From NCBI GenBank assembly GCA_002010305.1, contig MTND01000005.1:1-64000 (forward strand): a stretch of DNA of 64,000 nucleotides. The letters are read 5' to 3'. Source of the stretch: Archaeoglobi archaeon JdFR-42 (lineage in GTDB: Archaea > Halobacteriota > Archaeoglobi > Archaeoglobales > JdFR-42). Numbering within the stretch: the stretch's first letter is position 1; the number at the start of each line of letters is the position of its first letter. The translations under genes were made by a program, and so were the position numbers. Under the pieces are notes generated by a model, which worked only from the letters and a program-made list of their open reading frames with translations, did not search any database and had not been told where the DNA came from. Below are positions 60,974 to 64,000 of this stretch, one piece after another.

Positions 60974-62123
60974 ATCTCCCCATCTCCCGTCCAAGCAAAA
61001 ATACAGCAAGGAATTCAGGAACTCTCTCTTTGCCAGCAGCAAGGTTATATTCTTCACCACCCATCATAATGTTGACGGGTTTGTAGATAGTTATATCTAC
61101 TTTTTTGTTGGAAAACGCCACAGCATCCTCAAAAGGCTCAAAATCTCGGATGGAATCCGGGGTTAATGGTGTCACTTTCAAACCTGTTCCTCCATGGAGG
61201 GTAGTCGGCATTCTTATAAGTCTTTTTGTATCTGTGGTTACAGGCTCGTCGATACATACCTTCTTAACAGTGATACATCTTTCCAGGAGGTGTCGTATTA
61301 AATCATCTTTTAATTTCCTTTTTTTCCCAAAGCGAAACAAGTTCATATCCCCTTTTCTAAGATTCTCCAGCGATTCATCTGTGAGTTTGTTCAGAAATTC
61401 TTCAACTTGTCTTCTGTTGAGTTCAAGGGATTTCAGATAGTCTTTAGTCTGTCTCAGATCTTTTCTCCTCATTTTATCAACGCCTTTTACCCATCTGTAC
61501 AGGCATTCAATCAGTATGTCCCTCCATCTGGACTTCATGAGGATATCTCCTCTCAGCTCTATATCTTCTATTATTCTTTCAAGATCCAGATTTCCTGTCA
61601 GATAATCTACGACCTCTCTACGTTCTGGAGAATCTAGCTCTAGTAGAATGGAGTCATGAACATGTACGTGGTATCCTCTCCCTCCGGAAAATACTATGGA
61701 TAGTTTCTCTACCCCGAAATCGTTTATAAGCCATTTAATTAGTTTTATGGTCTCTTTTTTTATCCTTTTCAGCGATGCTTCATAGGATAATCTCTTATTT
61801 CTCTTTGGAAGATGGTCTGCATCAAGATCAAAAATTAAATCCGCTGCCTGCCACCCTTTGTCCTCCATTTTACCGGCTCCAGGATTGTCGTAGTACGCTG
61901 CCGAGTAATATACGTGAGCGGGTATTGTGTCTTTAATGAATCCGATCAGAGATGTAGAGTCAGAGAAAGCTTTATGTCTCCTCATCACAATCTCAGGGTA
62001 ATTTTCATCAAAAAAAATGAATCCAAATTCTCTCTGTGAAGTGCTTATTGGGGGTATAAGATGAGCTGATTCATAGTATTCTTTAAATTTCATCTGCAAA
62101 AAAAGTTTAGTAGCTGTGTCCAT
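60963..62123 (-). CDS. priS: DNA primase small (catalytic) subunit
   Basis: 386 residues. The catalytic DxD is in LIFDLDADHLP (about 96-101), with SIVFSGGRGYHVHVHD and the conserved HGGTGLKV near residue 313. Synthesises RNA/DNA primers with PriL, which is absent here. Its end overlaps the GINS start by 11 bases. Confidence 0.95.
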   Translation of the reverse strand: MDTATKLFLQMKFKEYYESAHLIPPISTSQREFGFIFFDENYPEIVMRRHKAFSDSTSLIGFIKDTIPAHVYYSAAYYDNPGAGKMEDKGWQAADLIFDLDADHLPKRNKRLSYEASLKRIKKETIKLIKWLINDFGVEKLSIVFSGGRGYHVHVHDSILLELDSPERREVVDYLTGNLDLERIIEDIELRGDILMKSRWRDILIECLYRWVKGVDKMRRKDLRQTKDYLKSLELNRRQVEEFLNKLTDESLENLRKGDMNLFRFGKKRKLKDDLIRHLLERCITVKKVCIDEPVTTDTKRLIRMPTTLHGGTGLKVTPLTPDSIRDFEPFEDAVAFSNKKVDITIYKPVNIMMGGEEYNLAAGKERVPEFLAVFLLGREMGRYGY

Positions 62124-62160
62124 TGTACCTGGATATATGAAAATTCAATTAAAAAATTTG

Positions 62161-62203
62161 TGGTCATGGCTAGCGCTGGATCTCAGGCACTTGGGTAGGG
62201 GCT
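62161..62203. other. GC-rich stretch between metallohydrolase and primase genes
   Basis: About 60% GC in an AT-rich surrounding. Together with the last codons of the hydrolase, GGGG-AGATGAAG-CCCC can form a hairpin on the minus strand. It might be a terminator or a small structured RNA; a CCACA before a T run recalls an H/ACA tail. Nothing decisive is seen. Confidence 0.25.
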
Positions 62204-62839
62204 TCATCTCCCCGAATACTTAAAAACCACAGCTTTCTCATCTGGTAGTTTTTCCGGTAGTTCCCAGACATTGGATTCCAGCTTCAGGGAATCCATTCCC
62301 TCTACAAAGGTTTCTACACCATCCAGTCCTAAGGTAAGACCAGGGATCTGATAATGCATTGGGATTACGATTGATGGTTTGAGCTGATCCGCTACAATTT
62401 TAGCCTCTTTATGGTCTATGGTGTATTTTCCACCTACCGGGATGAAAAGAATATCAACAGGTAGAAGCTCTTTAACCACGTTTTCTGTTAGTACATGACC
62501 CAAATCCCCAAGATGGCAGAAGGTTATGTCAGAGTATTCCATCCTGTGGATTATATTGGGACCTCTCAGGCTACCGTTTTTCGGATCATGGAAAACCTGC
62601 ACACTTTTAACCTGTATTTCACCTATTGTGTGGGTTCCAGGAGAATCTATTAAAGTAGAGTTTTCTTTGGAAACTACCCTCACGGCATCATGGTCGAAAT
62701 GGTGATGACTTACCAGAATAATGTCTCCTTTTACATCAGGGGGATGTAGGCCTATACTCTCTCCATCGTGGGGATCAAATACAACAGTGAGGGAATTCTC
62801 CACTGAGAAACATGCATGACCATGCCATACTATTTTCAT
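62204..62839 (-). CDS. Metal-dependent hydrolase, UPF0173/UlaG-like
   Basis: 211 residues. N-terminal WHGHACF and metal-site motif LVSHHHFDHDAV mark the metallo-beta-lactamase UlaG branch. GDLGHVL and VIPMHYQIPG supply further metal ligands. Substrate not known. Overlaps the DJ-1/PfpI gene start by four bases. Confidence 0.9.
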   Translation of the reverse strand: MKIVWHGHACFSVENSLTVVFDPHDGESIGLHPPDVKGDIILVSHHHFDHDAVRVVSKENSTLIDSPGTHTIGEIQVKSVQVFHDPKNGSLRGPNIIHRMEYSDITFCHLGDLGHVLTENVVKELLPVDILFIPVGGKYTIDHKEAKIVADQLKPSIVIPMHYQIPGLTLGLDGVETFVEGMDSLKLESNVWELPEKLPDEKAVVFKYSGR

Positions 62840-63339
62840 ATTCTCATCACCTCCTTAATTCCTTTAAAAAAATATGGGAGATCTTCAGGGGATCTTGAAG
62901 TAACAAGATTCCCATCAACAACCACCTCTTTATCAAAATAGTTGCCTCCAGCAGCAATCACGTCATCTTTTATGCCCTTATAGCATGTCAGCATCCTGCC
63001 ACTGATGACGTCTGCTGAAATTAATACTTGAGGGCCATGGCAAATTGCAGCCACTGGGGCATTTGAAGCAAAGACCCTTTTTACGATATCAAGGGCTTTT
63101 TCATCCAATCTAATACGTTCTGGAGCCCTCCCTCCAGGTATGATTATTAGATCAAAAACATCTTCGAGAGCCTCTGTGAAGGTTAGATCAGGGGTTATTT
63201 CGTATCCATGTTTTCCAGAAATGGCCTCTTTCGTCGAGCTAGATACCATAACATCGATGTTTTCTTCAATCAGTCGATAGTAGGGGTAAAACAGCTCTAA
63301 ATCTTCAAAAAAATCAGCCGCCAAGATGAGGGCTCTCAT
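62836..63339 (-). CDS. DJ-1/PfpI family protein
   Basis: 167 residues. The nucleophile elbow is AAICHGPQ with the catalytic Cys; the acidic partner sits in ADFFEDLE near the N-terminus, and a His follows in the GKHGYE region. Family members are glyoxalases, deglycases or oligomeric proteases. FEDLELFYPYYRL is typical of the PfpI-type. Lies upstream of the UPF0173 hydrolase on the same strand. Confidence 0.9.
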   Translation of the reverse strand: MRALILAADFFEDLELFYPYYRLIEENIDVMVSSSTKEAISGKHGYEITPDLTFTEALEDVFDLIIIPGGRAPERIRLDEKALDIVKRVFASNAPVAAICHGPQVLISADVISGRMLTCYKGIKDDVIAAGGNYFDKEVVVDGNLVTSRSPEDLPYFFKGIKEVMRI

Positions 63340-63379
63340 ATTATACCGTCTGGTTCGAATGCATATAAAGTTTTTTGAG

Positions 63380-64000
63380 TTATTTCTTCATTCTCTTTTT
63401 TAAAATCAAAATCCCAAACAGCAACGCTACAAAAAAAGAAAGGCTTGTTAAGAATGATAAATGTGTTTTTTGAGTTTCCCAGTCTGAAAGGAACCTTTCC
63501 GTAAGATAATCTGCTATCTCAGTGTTATGTATCAGAAGTCCCGCTTCTCTGTTGAATTTCATGCTATTCTCGTTCCAGTTCATGCTCCCAATATAGCTAG
63601 TGTTGTCTACTATTATGAGTTTCCCATGAAGTTTTTCAAAACCTTCAGAATGTATTAATCGGGCCTCAAGGTTCAACCCTTTCTCCTTAGATCGGTTGTT
63701 TAATCGTCTGACGATATCGTCATTATCGAATGTATCCTTCTTGGTGACATACCAAGAGCTGTCTAGCAGGAGTTTCACATCCACTCCTCTCTCTGCTGCT
63801 GATATTAAAGCCTCCACAAAGGGATTCAGCGTGTTTGAGTCCATGTGAGGAGCCATCTGGATATATGGAACCTCTACGTAGATTCGAGAGTTGGCCGATT
63901 TCATAACGGATAGCAGGTAATAACTGGTATCTGGAGAGAAGATTGGTGTTATTATTGCTGTACTGTAGAAGTTCTTTTTAGAGATTGTTGGAAATTCAGA
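63380..64000 (-). CDS. Phospholipase D-like protein, C-terminal part (cut by window end)
   Basis: The frame stays open to the window end at 64000, so at least 206 residues are seen and the N-terminus is missing. The HxKx4D motif is LHGKLIIVDNTSYIGSMNWN, with Asn/Asn after it; upstream VDVKLLLDSSWYV resembles the beta strand before PLD half-sites. It ends in one membrane helix (LSFLTSLSFFVALLFGILIL) and a Lys/Arg tail, so it is membrane-anchored with the PLD domain probably outside. Nuclease or phospholipid activity is possible. Confidence 0.8.
   Translation of the reverse strand, partial: SEFPTISKKNFYSTAIITPIFSPDTSYYLLSVMKSANSRIYVEVPYIQMAPHMDSNTLNPFVEALISAAERGVDVKLLLDSSWYVTKKDTFDNDDIVRRLNNRSKEKGLNLEARLIHSEGFEKLHGKLIIVDNTSYIGSMNWNENSMKFNREAGLLIHNTEIADYLTERFLSDWETQKTHLSFLTSLSFFVALLFGILILKKRMKK

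Noticed and set aside
1-64000. tRNA or rRNA genes
   Set aside because: No segment with a T-arm GGTTCRANTCC pattern and paired acceptor ends was found in the gaps read by eye.

Overview
The window comes from a euryarchaeal chromosome. It has a PolD large subunit (DP2), a single GINS protein, the archaeal primase catalytic subunit, RFC large subunit, archaeal threonyl-tRNA synthetase, the L44e-S27e-aIF2alpha-Nop10-PAC2 operon, geranylgeranyl reductase, the archaeal modified mevalonate enzymes, deoxyhypusine synthase with pyruvoyl arginine decarboxylase, and RNase P protein 4. TATA boxes and GGTG/GGAGG ribosome binding sites are frequent. Base composition is AT-rich (about 40% GC by eye). A relative of Methanomicrobia, Archaeoglobi or Syntrophoarchaeia would fit, but the genus cannot be named from the sequence alone. 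No rRNA, tRNA, CRISPR array, transposase or integrase was seen.

Region by region. 0-7.3 kb: tail of an acyl-CoA ligase, an MFS carrier, a ten-cluster polyferredoxin, a RuBisCO-family protein with an altered active site, a rubrerythrin with an ArsR-V4R regulator, a cysteine desulfurase and a nitrilase-family hydrolase. 7.3-24.9 kb: DNA polymerase D large subunit, enoyl-CoA hydratase family protein, ThrRS, IlvD, a P-loop NTPase with an HD phosphohydrolase, the anhydromevalonate phosphate decarboxylase/phosphomevalonate dehydratase operon running into a site-2 protease and RNase P subunit, a broken small gene, and FBP aldolase/phosphatase. 24.9-27.2 kb: Zn/Cd-type P-ATPase with its CadC/SmtB-like repressor. 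27.5-32.2 kb: three-subunit archaeal glutamate synthase, then arginine decarboxylase and deoxyhypusine synthase.

32.5-40.4 kb is the most unusual part, a metal island of nine genes. They encode a TRASH-type Cys protein, a DUF302 protein, a Cys/His-rich membrane peptide, a secreted Ig-like (CARDB) protein with a MacB/LolCDE-type ABC transporter, a CopA-type copper ATPase, a small protein, a CPPC thioredoxin and a YHS-domain protein. Three separate promoters in the island carry the same AT-rich operator-like sequence, so the blocks probably respond to one regulator. This is the best candidate for an undescribed system.

40.4-48.2 kb: a 618-base gap with a three-copy 45-base palindromic repeat, then argB, a TIM-barrel protein and an ornithine cyclodeaminase-like gene, RFC large subunit, DUF92 membrane protein, a Nus1-like cis-prenyltransferase subunit without the catalytic motif, a PUA protein and a pilin-like protein. 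48.3-58.2 kb: HisE, a CBS-ParB-like protein, a type IV pilus/secretion ATPase with its membrane protein, LeuC/LeuD-type dehydratase, GNAT, and geranylgeranyl reductase with its own ferredoxin. 58.2-64 kb: the translation/replication operon (PAC2, Nop10, aIF2alpha, S27e, L44e, GINS, PriS), then a UPF0173 hydrolase, a DJ-1/PfpI protein and a phospholipase-D-like protein cut by the window end.

The 45-base element (two adjacent palindromes, TTGTAAA..TTTACAA and TTGTCAAC..GTTGACAA) recurs at four intergenic sites across 30 kb.
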